Of a stretch of 64,000 nucleotides of DNA, positions 12,459-24,100 are shown one piece after another; the stretch's first letter is position 1; each line of letters begins with the position of its first letter. The position numbers and the translations under genes were made by a program. The notes beneath the pieces were generated by a model, which saw nothing but the letters and a program-made list of their open reading frames with translations, was not told the DNA's origin and searched no databases. The stretch comes from Gordionus sp. m RMFG-2023 (lineage: Eukaryota; Nematomorpha; Gordioida; Chordodea; Parachordodidae), in NCBI RefSeq assembly GCF_954871325.1, contig NC_088775.1, positions 17,027,561 through 17,091,560 on the forward strand, read 5' to 3'.

Positions 12459-12560
12459 CACTACGTCATTGTGACGTCATGTGATCGCTACGTCATATCA
12501 TCGCTATGTCATGTCATCGCTACGTCATGTCATCGCTACGTCATGTCATCGCTACGTATT
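12459..12560. repeat. CGTCAT minisatellite with CRE-like sites at Helitron A 5' end
   Basis: About six copies of a 16-bp unit close to CGCTACGTCATGTCAT, beginning with TGACGTCA, a perfect CRE/ATF palindrome. The matching 5' end of Helitron B (14970-15023) has the same start but fewer copies. Position just inside the 5' terminus could give promoter activity; that is inference. Confidence 0.85.
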
Positions 12561-14059
12561 TATATTGATTTTTTTTATTTGTTGATTTTATTTATTTATT
12601 TTATACAAACAGATTAATGGAATTTCGAGAATTGATGGTGTACACATACCTAACATGGATTGAGAGATTTGAAGAATCGTCTTTGAATTGATAAAAACAA
12701 TATTCCCTCAACCTTGTAAATATGAATGAAACTTTTTATTTCACTTAATCCTTTCTTTATTTTTTAGATTACCTTATCAATTTTCATCTCATATTATCAA
12801 TTACACATTAATGAAATCTTTACAAAATACTCAACTTGTATATTTATTTTGAGCATAAAATATTTAAATATTCTTATCCTAACCTATTTATAATCTCCAA
12901 TCCTTATAAATAACTCTTTCTTTATTTTTTCCCCTCCCTTAATGAATTTATTTATCACTAAATTTTACTCATTCTTTTCTTTCTATCTCTATTATCTATT
13001 AACCACTATTTCTCAATCAATTCCTTTAATTTAATTTTTATTATTTTTATAATATAATAATTTATACCTTCTTTCCCCCCCCCCCACCTTTTTAATCTTA
13101 TTTTTTAATTACCTTACAATTAATTAATCTTAATCTTAATAACATTACATTCATAATGTTATTTTTTAACTTTTAGAATATCATAATAGGCTTGATAAGT
13201 CTCCCAAAAAATTTTTTTGATGATATCTCTCCAACTACTAGAAATATGCATCTAATATTGACCCATCTACCGGTTTTACATTATTTTAATGTTTGTTTAA
13301 TTTCAAGAATAGTTTATTTATATTTTTGCCTGATTTCTTTATTTGTCTAGGCTAACCCTAATCCCTCACATTGCTACAAAACATGATGAATCTATTATTA
13401 AAGATAAGCAAAGAAAATAATAAAGATTAAAAAAACGCCTTACCCGTTCTAGAGTTACTGGTAGACAAAATAATAAAGAACTACGCTTGAAATGAACTCA
13501 TCTGGAGGTTTATTTTGTTTTTTTTTCATCTTATGTTTTAATTAAAATGAAAGTAACGTATATATATTTTTTTTTAACCTTTTTCCTCTTTTAAGTATTA
13601 ATTATAAATCTTTTACCTCTTAACCTTTTAAATATTAATTATAGATCTTTTCTTCCTTTCTTCTTTAATTATTAATTAATGAATCTTTTCTTCTCAAATA
13701 CATTATTCATAAATTTCCATAAAAATAATAAGTGATAGTATATACATAAATTTTTCTTTTTCCACAAAAATAAACAAAATACATGGCTAACAACAGGTTC
13801 GTAAATATATATATAAATTAATTATAATTCTTTAAAATATAATGAATTTTTATCATCAAATACAACAATATCTATGTTTATTTTATTTTCACCCAGTTCT
13901 CCAAATTATACTATCACCACTACCACAATCCCTATGCCTCTGCCTATTTTTTAACAAATATAAACATTTAATTCTGTACTATCATTCACTTCACTAGGAG
14001 TTAATACAAATATTACTTTATCCGATTCTCTGAGAAACTTTTATGAATATTTAGAGGAA

Positions 14060-14640
14060 TGTTCAAACTTGAATGTACAGTACGGCCAATTTCATCAACT
14101 TTATTAATGGAAAAATATGAAGTAGTTCTATCGTGGCCTTTAAAACAATACTTACGACCGTTTTATGGTTGAGTTAACATTGTCGTTCATGATTCTATTT
14201 TAGAAGGGGATACCAATGCTGACATTGACAGAAATATCGCTTTGCGTGTTCAAACTTGAATGTACAGTACGGCCAATTTCATCAACTTTATTAATGGAAA
14301 TATATGCAGTAGTTCTGTCGTGGCATTTATAACAATACATACGACCGTTTTATGGTTGAGATAACATTAACGTTCATGATTCTATTTTAGAGGGTGATAC
14401 CAATGCTGACATTGACAGAAATATCGCTTTGCGTTCTTCTTTTAACAGTATCCCAAGGCATAGGCATATCATCTTTATCAGGACGTAATGTGTTTTGTAC
14501 ACTGCTTTGTTAATCCGTCATCACTTTCATCTACAACCCTAAATGATAAAAAATTATACATTAATTATTTCCTCTCCAGACGACCGCCCAGATTTATTTT
14601 GTCTCTTTTTCAATCAAAAATTAAAATGTCAACAAAGATT
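14060..14640 (+). pseudogene. Helitron A Rep/helicase N-terminal remnant with internal duplication
   Basis: A segment of about 185 bp (from TTCAAACTTGAATGTACAG) occurs twice, at about 14060-14245 and 14248-14432. Coding remnants resemble the Helitron-like N domain that precedes the rolling-circle Rep: NIALRSSF followed by RPDLFCLFF (compare the usual DRPDLVARVF). Stops and frame changes make it non-functional. Confidence 0.65.
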
Positions 14641-15149
14641 TGCTCTTAATTTTATCAAATACATAATAAATAATCCTCATTATTTTAAAAAAAAATTATC
14701 CTAAATTTATATGTCAATAAAAAAAAAATATCTTAAAAAATATATAAATAATTTGCATATAAGTTTCATTAGTGTTTAATGGCATTTTTGTAATTTAAAT
14801 AGACAGCATTTTTATTTACTTAACATAAAAAAATATATATCCCTTATCAAATTCTTTGACAAATAATTTCAGAAATGCAAGACATACATTAAATTTATCT
14901 GAAAAACAACAATAACCCTATATAATAAACAACATATTTTTTAGATATCTATATTATAATTTTCCGATGTCCTCACTACGTCATCGTGACGTCATGTCAT
15001 CGCTACGTCATGTCATCGGTACGTACTTATTTTTATTTTTTTGTTGATGTTATTTTATTTTTTTTATAGAAAATATTTTTAGACATAATGCAAAATAAAG
15101 TTATTCATCTATATATACTAAAAAGGTTTATACTTTTCATTTTAGAATA

Positions 15150-16705
15150 CTTAGCTTATGATGGATGATATTCCCACTATTTCTAGAGAGGTTAACCTAA
15201 TATTGACTCCTCTTCAGGTTTAATACATTAATATATTTTTTATTTATTCTTTTGTATTTTAGATAACAAGGCATGTCCCAACCTCACTTAATGATTGTAC
15301 AGGTGGTATATTGACTCCTCATCAGGTTCAATGCATTTATTTTTTTTATTTATTTTGTTTTTATTTTAGTTAACAAGCCATGTCCTAACCTCAGTTAATG
15401 ATTGTACAGGTGGTGATTTATCCATCATTAATAAAAGAAAAAGAAAAAGAAAAAGATGGCAGATCAATCAAAAAAAGAAACGCACTAGGGATAGCGAGGA
15501 CCTACAAAATAGAACATTCTCTTATTTATCAAGTATAATTTTTCTCAAAATTATATTGGGATTTTTTAATGTTAAATGTTAGTCTTATGTTATTATTTTT
15601 ATAAAGTAATATATTTTACCTGTAGAATAATTGGTAAATTAGAGATTTCCTCTTCATTAATTATAAATTTTGGGCTTGGTTTCAAAATTAGGGAAGGTGG
15701 GTTAGAGAAATTCTTTTTAAATATTAAGATCTTGGATGCTTTTTTCTTGAACCTATATTGGGATTTTTTAATGTTAAATGTTAGTCTTGGATGCTTGAAT
15801 ATTTTTTCCATGTTAAATTTAGTCTTATGTTATTCTTTTTATAAAGTAATATATTTTACCTGTTGACTAAATGGTAAATCAGATATTTCCTCTTCATTAA
15901 TTGTAAATTTAATATCTCTGGGCTTGATTTTAAAATTATTAGGGAAGGTGGGCTTGAGAAAATCTTTTTAAATATTAAGATCTTGGATGCTTGGATATTT
16001 TATCCAGTTTAACCTATATTGGGATTTTTATTATTATATGTTCGTCTTGGATGCTTGGATATTTTTTCCAGATATTGTAGGGTAGAACCTATATTAGGAT
16101 TTTTTAATGTTAAATGTTAGTCTTATGTTATAAATTTAATATCTCTGGGCTAGATTTCAAAATTATTAGGGAAGGTGGGCTTGAGATATTCTTTTTAAAT
16201 ATTAATATCTTGGATGCTTGGATATTTTATGCAGATATTGAAGGCTTGAACCTATATTGGGATTTTTTAATGTTAAAGGTTAGTCTTGGATGCTTGGATA
16301 TTTTTTCCAGATATTGTAGGCTTGAACCTATATTGGGATTTTTTATTGTTAAATGTTAGCCTTATTTAATATCTCTGGGCTTGGTTTCAAAATTATTAGG
16401 GAAGGTGGGTTAGAGAAATTCTTTTTAAATATTAAGATCTTGGATGCTTTTTTCTTGAACCTATATTGGGATTTTTTAATGTTAAATGTTAGTCTTGGAT
16501 GCTTGGATATTTTTTCCATGTTAAATGTTAGTCTTATGTTATTCTTTTTATAAAGTAATATATTTTACCTGTTGACTAATTGGTAAATAAGATATTTCCT
16601 CTTCATTAATTATAAATTTAATATCTCTGGGCTTGATTGCAAATTTATTAGGGAAGGTGGGCTGAGAAAATCTTTTTAAATATTAAGATCTTGGATGCTT
16701 GAATC
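15150..16705 (+). repeat. Complex internal tandem repeats of Helitron B
   Basis: 15180-15420 contains a duplicated block of about 105 bp (TATTGACTCCTC to GATTGTACAGGTGGT). From 15540 to 16705 blocks such as TTGGGATTTTTTAATGTTAAA and TCTTGGATGCTTGGATATTTT recur in varying order and spacing. Long open frames here, such as 15576-15866 and 16114-16359, exist only because the repeat unit lacks stops. Confidence 0.8.
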
Positions 16706-17445
16706 ATTACATTTATCATGTTATTTTTTAACTTTTAGAATATCATAATAGACTTGATTAATCCCCAAAAATTTTATTTGATGATAGCCCTCCAACTTAT
16801 TAGAAATATGCATCTAATATTGACCCTTCTACCGTTACATTATTTTAATGTTTGTTTAATTTCAACAATAGTATATTTATATTTTTGCCTGATTTCTTTA
16901 TTTGTCTAGGCTAACCCTAATCCCTCACATTGCTACCAAACATGATGAATCTTTTATTAAAGATAAGCAAAGAAAAAAATGGCGATTCAACAACCGCCTT
17001 ACCCGTTCTAGAGTTACTGGTGGCCAAGATAATAAGGCACTGTGAACTCCTCTGGAGGTTTATTTTGTTTTTTATCTAATGTTTTATATCTATATGTTTA
17101 TTTTATACACCCAGTTGCCTCCAAATGATATTTCTATCACCACTACCACAATCCCTATGCCACCTCTGCCTAATTTTTAACAAATAAAAGCATTTAATTC
17201 CACTATCATTTACCTCATTAGGAGTTATTATAAATAATACTTTATCCGATTCCCTGAGGAACTTTCATGAATATTTAGAGAGATGTTCAAACGTGAATGT
17301 GTAGTGCGGCCAATTTCATTAACATTATTAATGGGAAAATGCGGTAGTTTTGTCATGGCCTTTAACAATACTTACGACCGTTTTATGGTTGAGTTGACAA
17401 TGTCGTTCATGATTCTATTTTAGAGGGGGATACCAAAACTGACAC

Positions 17446-17660
17446 TTTGGAAGAAATATCATTTTGCGTTCTTCTTTTACCAGTAGCCCAGGGCCTCAGC
17501 TTTATCAGGACGCAATGGGTGTTGTACATTGCTTTGGTAATCCGTCATTATTCATTACTTTCACCTACAACCCTAAATGGGATGATATTATACATTAATT
17601 TTTTCTTCTGCAGACGACTGAAAGGATTTGCTCTTAATTTTACCAGACACACAGAGTAAT
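17446..17660 (+). pseudogene. Helitron B Rep N-domain remnant
   Basis: One frame reads FGRNIILRSSFTSSP, then LYQDAMGVVHCFGNPSLFIT and FTYNPKWDDI. This matches the Helitron-like N-terminal domain (typical: LPSSFTGGPRY, YQDAM.I.R.FG.PDLFITFTCNPKW). The frame stops soon after and no Rep HUH motif or helicase was found, so the copy is a relic. Confidence 0.8.
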
Positions 17661-17849
17661 AATTATTTTTAAAAAAATTACCTAAATTTATATGGCATGA
17701 AAAACAAATTTCTTAAAAAATATATAAATAAATTGCATATAAGTTTCATTAATATTGAATGGCATTTTTGTAATTTAAATAAATAGATTTTTTTGTACTT
17801 AACAAAAGATATAGATAGCCCTTATCAAATTTTTTGATAAAAGGAGTTA

Positions 17850-18180
17850 ACCCACTAATTGGTAAATCCGAGATTTCCCCTTCATGTGTTGATAAATTAT
17901 TTAGAAATTTAACTATCTCCGGGTTTGGGAAATAGTTTTGAAACTTAATATGGGATGAACTGGGCTTGAAAAATACTCCTCAAGATTAATATTTGCTTGC
18001 ACCTGACTTGGGAATATCTTATACAAATTATTATGGGCCGAGCTAGGAAAAAATTTTCAAAATTATTATGGGTTGAGCTAGGCTTGAGAAATTTTTTTAT
18101 AAATTATAAGGTCACGCGTGGAAATTTTTTCCAAATATTATGAGCTTGGACCTGGCTTGAAATTTTTAAATGTTAAATGT
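17850..18180 (+). repeat. GAGCT-GGCTTG imperfect repeats in Helitron B 3' region
   Basis: Units of about 60-70 bp with the pattern ATTATTATGGGTTGAGCTAG followed by GCTTGAGAAATTTTT recur imperfectly. Related copies are present in the 3' remainder of Helitron A (18590-18790), supporting that both elements belong to one family. Confidence 0.6.
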
Positions 18181-18922
18181 TAGTCTTATGTAACCAGTAA
18201 TATATTTACAAAGAATTTTGGCATTGGGTACAAGCTCATTTAAATAGATTTGACTCAAATAATAGTTTCCACTCTTATTCCTAATGGGTTGGACTCAATG
18301 ACATTGCTTGGACTTGACCTAAATGGGGAGGGGGGGGGTTTAAAAATTATATAAATTGTATATGATTTTTAAATAAAAGGTAACATCTTTCTTAAAAAAA
18401 CGAATAAAATTCTCATTCTCCGTCATTTTTGACGGGCTATCTACTAGTATATTTAATTGATCATATTAAAAAAAGTATAAGAGTCGTTTATTTTTATTTT
18501 ATTTGTCATGATTCTCTAATAAGTGGTTGCCCAGGCCTTCCCAGTTTCCCTTAATACGGAATTTACATGTTTTTCCATATTAGACTGACTGGTAAATCAG
18601 ATATTTCTCGTTCATGTGATGATATTAAAAATTTAACTATCTCCGAGGTGGAAAAAATTTTCAAAATTATAATGGGCAGGACTGGGCTTGGAACCTCAAA
18701 ATTAATAGTAACAAATTATTAAGAGTTGAGCTGGGCTTGATAAACTTTTTTAAAATTATAAGATCTTGGATGCTTCCTAATATTGTGAGCTTAACCTGGC
18801 ATGACATCTATCGTAAAAAATGAATAAAAATCTCATTCCCCGTCATTTTTGACGGGCTTTCTACTAGTATATATAAATTTTAAAGAGTAATATATTCGGG
18901 ACATACCAATAGCGTCAATACC

Positions 18923-20290
18923 TAGTGCTGTAAACGTTACTACAAAAAGAGAAACGCGTTACCGTTACTCGTTACATCTGAAAAATGGAACGCGTTCCGT
19001 TACTCGTTACTATTTTACAAAAGGAACGCGCGTTACCGACTTTTCAAAAAAGTAACGGGCTACTCGTTACTTAAAAAAATTAAATGTTATATATAATGCA
19101 AAAAAATATTTATTTTTTTACCGACAATATATAATAAAATAAAACTATACAAAAAGAACATATAAGATAAGATCTTTTTATAATAAAATTTTCATATATA
19201 ATTATAATATGAATAAAATTATACAAAAATAATATATTATAAGATAACATCTTTATGTAACAATTTTTTATTTATTTTTAACAACAATTGATTTTCAAAA
19301 TTTTGATAAGATAAACATGAGCGCTTAGTCCTCAACACAGCTTTCGCCGTGCTAAACACGTTCAATTGGCGCAGAGGATGGGAGAGTGGTATTATATTTA
19401 ATAAACAAAAATTTCAATTCGGGGAATTTATTAAAAATATTTAAGGAAATATCTTTATTTTGAAAAAAGCTTGAAAGATCATCTTCACAGAGATCTTCAT
19501 TCATTTCCTCATCAAAATTTTTTTTATCATTATCTGAAAATATTCTAGTGTGTGTGTGTTGGATAAAGGAATCAAGCCTGATCTTCTTTATCAATATCTT
19601 ATCTCAAACTGGAAATAAGTTCCAATATTCTTCCCTTATTGACCTCTAATTTATCCAGGGCCAATCCAATTTAAATAGTGGGTGAATTATTGCCGATAGT
19701 ATATAATCATCATCATAGATGTGTTTAAATCTATTGAAAATATGATAGTCAAAATATAAATTATAAGCAATATCTATGGCTTCCAGGATTGAATCAATAA
19801 GCGGCTTACAAAACTTAAAATTATTTAAAGCCAATTTTTTTAAGTTTTGATATTATAATGGTTATAATGGGAGTGAGATATCCCAAATGCATATTTTCTT
19901 CGCTCTCTAAAATTGAAAGAGCCGTAGCTATCGGTTTCATAACCTATAAAATCATATATATACATATCATATTTTAATTAACACTAACCATACAATATTT
20001 ATCTATGAACGACTTGTTGTTATCTGAAAATCTCTGTAATCCAGATTTGTCGCAAGATTCATCAAATTTTTGGTAATTCACCTTAATAAGACTATTTATT
20101 AATTTTACAGAGTTATAGAAAGATTTCCATCGTTATAACAGGTTTAATCAAATATCTTCCCATATTTTTCTTAAAAATGGCTGCACAGTTCGAAGATTGC
20201 CCATGTTTATTCCACAAAAGCTTACATTTAGAAAATGTAATTTTTTAAATGGTTTTATAATGGACATCGTTGAGTGCCTTTTCAGTGTCA
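18923..20290 (-). mobile_element. hAT element, 5'-truncated, broken transposase
   Basis: The left end TAGTGCTGTAAACG is followed by repeated CGCGTTAC / CGTTACTCGTTAC motifs typical of a widespread hAT group. The minus-strand transposase remnants read in order: CSAHTLNL at about 20280, LWNKHGQSSNCAAIFKKN, RWKSFYNSVKLI, ATALSILESEENMHLGYL, KPLIDSILEAID, LPSSAPIERV and FSTAKAVLRTKR near 19320. Several frame changes separate them, including two missing bases between ERV and FSTAK. No right TIR or TSD partner was found. Confidence 0.8.
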
Positions 20291-21153
20291 ATACATAAGA
20301 TTTAAAGTGTGTGCTGAACAGGAATGATGCTTAGATAAGTATAAAATATTAACATTAATATTTTGATCTGGCGTCTCATTGTTTAAAAAATTAGATATTT
20401 CATTAGAGAAATTTTTTCTAAATTACCAGCAAAATATTTTTAATAGTATTTTTCAAATGTAGTAAAATACTATTTTTTTAGCATAAACAAAAAAGGAAAA
20501 AATGATATAAAATATAAAAAGAATGATATTTTTATTTAAAAAAATTTCAGAAAAAATATATGCAAATAAGGAATTTAATTTTCTTATAATTAATAGATAA
20601 AGTTTATTAAAATCATACTATTATTCAATATGGATATTTAAGACACGAAATTGAAGGGGTTTATTCTTTGCTTCACTTAAGGAAAGGATATAATATCTAT
20701 GACATGTTGCACAATTAAATAATATTATATCTTAAGAAAAAATTGGAAATTAGGAGGGGAGGGTAATTTTGATTTGAAAACTTAAATTTATATATAAATA
20801 TAAAATGATTAATGAAAATTGGTGGGGGGGGGGTGTAAACTAAATTAATGATTATATTATATATGATAATATTAAATCAAAACCCGATCCATGTTAATAT
20901 ACTAATACATATATGATTAAAATAAAAAAACGAACCTAAAATTTAATATGATTAAAATTAATAAATCAAACTATAAAAAAGGGACGATTATAAATAAATA
21001 TTATATAATAAAGTAATTAATTGATAATCATATAATTATTCAATTCAAATTAAACATTAATATAAATATCGATCAGATGTTTTAATTCTGCTTTCCTAAA
21101 TAACTTAAAGATAACCCTTAGCAGGGCGTGCAACTTTTGGGAAATTAGAATTA
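20291..21153. other. ARPC1 upstream region
   Basis: AT-rich non-coding DNA with a G9-10 tract at about 20822. No TATA element or other promoter motif stands out from the AT background. Presumably it holds the ARPC1 promoter and 5' UTR. Confidence 0.5.
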
Positions 21154-24100
21154 ATGGCAAGGCATTATAATTTTGGAGATCCAATTACATGCCATGCATG
21201 GAATGAACAATGTGATCAAATAGCCTTAAGTCTTAATAATAATTTTGTAAACATATACGCCTATACTGGTAGAAATTGGCAGCTCATTGATACCCTTGAA
21301 GAACATGAGTTGAGAGTTACAGCAATTGATTGGTGTCCCAAAACAAACCAACTAGCTACTTGTGGCGAAGATAGGAATGCCTATGTTTGGACTTGCTTTG
21401 AAGAAGGATGGAAACCAACTCTTGTTTTGTTAAGAATTAATCGTGCAGCAATGTGTGTGAAATGGTCACCTAATGGTAAAATTATTCCTATATCAATAAT
21501 AATTTACCTGTTTCAAGGCAACAAATTTGCCGTGGGTAGTAGTGCAAAGCTAGTTGCGGTTTGCCATTTTGATGAAGAGAATGATTGGTGGGTCAGCAAA
21601 CATATTAAAAAATCAATAAAATCTACAGTTACATGTATAGATTGGCATCCTGACAATGTATTGCTGGCTGTTGGCTCAACTGACTTTAAAACTAGGTTAA
21701 ATAATTTAATCAATACAATATTAATATAACTTTTTCAGGATTTATTCAGCTATATTACCAGAACTTGATAAAAATTATGTTCCATCACTATGGGGAAATG
21801 CTGAAAAATTTGGTAGTTTATTAGCAGAATTTACTAATGAATATAGTAAGTTAAATTTTAATATAATATTTATCAATTATTGTGGGATATCCAACCTGAA
21901 GTTGGTATTAACTGTTATTATTTACTAAACCTGAATTGAACTTTAGATTCTTTATAAACAGGTTTGAACCTTTTGATTCTTAACGTAACAATTATTATCA
22001 ATTAGCTTTTTTTAGATATATTTATAAATTGCTTGCTATTTGATAGCCAACTACCCAGTTTAGCCAAAGAAGTTATAATAATATTCTTAATCAAATAATA
22101 CTATTTTATTATATTGCTTGACTGTTATACATATAATATACTATGTATTATTTTTATAGAAATATAAATTCTAATTATTTATAAATTGCTTGCTATTTGA
22201 TGGCCAACTACCTAATTTAGCCAAAGAAGTTGTATTATTATTCTTAATCAAATTATGATATTTTATTATATTGCTTGACTGTTATACATATAATATAGTA
22301 TGTAATTTTAATTATTTATGATTGATTATTAGTTTTGAAATTCAATAATATATGACAAATTAATAGATTAGATACACAATATTTGACAATGATCAGAGAT
22401 TATTATAGTAGAAGAGTTGAAAATATTTTAATCACATCAAATTGGAAATGTATGAAATAAATTCTCATATTATTTATTATTTTAAATGTTAGTGAAGTTT
22501 TTAAAAAAATTATTCTAACAGACATGTATTAAAAAATTTATTATCAAAAAATAAGCTCATCCACACAGACTTGACAATTTCACATTTATGAAATTAAAAT
22601 AATATGCAAGAAAACCTATAAAACTTCATTAAGTGTTTTTACCTATGGACTTTATTCAACTTAAAAGTGTGGGACGAGAGCCTTTCATGGAATTTGTTAA
22701 TAAACTGACTTCTGAGGCCCAATGTAATTATGGTAAAGATATGTGGACATGAGATTCAGGGATCATTTTTTATATAGTATGGATTTACCTAATCTCAAAA
22801 AGCGATCTTTGGCACAATATCTGCTGGATGTAGACAAAGAAGGGAAATACATTTATTTCGTATACTAAATCTTGTGTATCAGATCAAGTATAAAAAGAAA
22901 TGATAAGGAATGATAAGGAATTTCGATACAAATATTGCTAAAGTATCAAAATAATACTTTGCATCAATAAAGAGTATGATAAAAAGTAATAATAATGATT
23001 CTAGTAAGAAATATAATAATGATGACAATTTTACAAAGATATTACAACAATAATTGTTTTAAGAAGAAAATTATATACAATAAAGGGGGGAAATAAATAT
23101 CTATGCTATGGCCAAATTTATGACCTGACTAATGGTGTCCTGTCTTTGAGTATTATTTTAAGGGGAACAAACTAGGTAATTATGTCAGATGTTGTAAGGT
23201 CAGATCTTTAAATTATGATAAGGAGGCATCTGATTCCACGATTTGATTAGTAACATAGCAACTGAGAAGAAACAACTAGCTAAACTAATAGTGAAAGTTA
23301 ATTAAATGTTGATTTTGATATCGATACTGGTGCTCAGTTATCCTTAATTGGAAAAGATATTTGGAAGAAAATAGGGCAACCAAATATCAAACCGACCAAT
23401 CCACTAATAGCGTTTGGAAATCAGCTACTGTACATAAAAGAGACAAAGTTTCTTGTAAAAATTGGAGCAAGAAGATACTACGGATGATAACAACAAACAT
23501 AAACTTCTTTATTTGGATGCCTTGAATATTAGCTTTCAACAAGGAAATGAATGCCACTCCAAGTTTTGATTAAATTTGTAGAAAATATAATTGATAACTT
23601 AAAAACACCAATGACAATAACTGTGAATAAAAATTTGGAGGTAAAAATAAAGAAGTTAATTAACAAGCATAAACAAACAAATATTTGATAATATACCTAT
23701 GTATATACTATTTGCAATGAAGATTCTTTGTAGGATTCTGCTGTTCTCAGGGCTTTTGATTCAAGACGAATACCGTTTCCTCTTCATAACCCAATTGAAG
23801 TTAAGTTAAATTTAGAGGTGTACCGATACCACTTTTTGGAGGCCGATCCGATATTATATCTATTTTTGTATTCTGTAAAGATACTAATGGTTTTAATTTT
23901 TAATATACTTTTTATTAGTATAACATCTATAATTTAACTATACCATAACTTATGTCATTTAAATATATTATAATGATCAATTATATTTTAAATTCAATTA
24001 AATTGCAATTCTAAAAGTATATAAAATATTTTTATTGTTAAATCACTTATAACATTAATCTATATACTTAATAAGTAATAAACAAATACATTATGAAATT

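Larger units (their letters stand above)
14948..18447 (+). mobile_element. Helitron B, 3500 bp, nested in Helitron A
   Basis: The 5' end TCTATATTATAATTTTCC at 14948 follows an A; the 3' end has hairpin CCGTCATTTTTGACGGG, then CTATCTA and CTAG at 18444-18447 followed by T. Both termini match those of Helitron A. The element carries a Rep remnant (17446-17600) and a large internal repeat expansion (15540-16700). Because the A sequence resumes after 18447 and ends with its own terminus at 18867, B inserted into A. Confidence 0.82.
12433..18867 (+). mobile_element. Helitron A, interrupted by Helitron B
   Basis: The 5' end begins TCTATATTATAATTTTCC after an A, and the 3' end is hairpin CCGTCATTTTTGACGGG followed by CTTTCTA and CTAG at 18864-18867, then T. 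This is the Helitron signature: 5' TC, 3' hairpin plus CTAG, insertion between A and T. The body 13150-14830 is homologous to 16710-17780 of Helitron B. Sequence 18448-18867 is the 3' remainder of A after the insertion. Rep-like coding remnants are at 14370-14640. The internal length without B is about 2.9 kb. Confidence 0.8.

Noticed and set aside
12411-12617. 68-residue open frame across the CGTCAT repeats
   Set aside because: It crosses the hAT right end, the Helitron 5' terminus and the minisatellite; composite of unrelated pieces.
15576-16553. Hydrophobic open frames of 66-96 residues
   Set aside because: They translate the tandem repeats of Helitron B; no start context, no family resemblance and the same peptide repeats in each.
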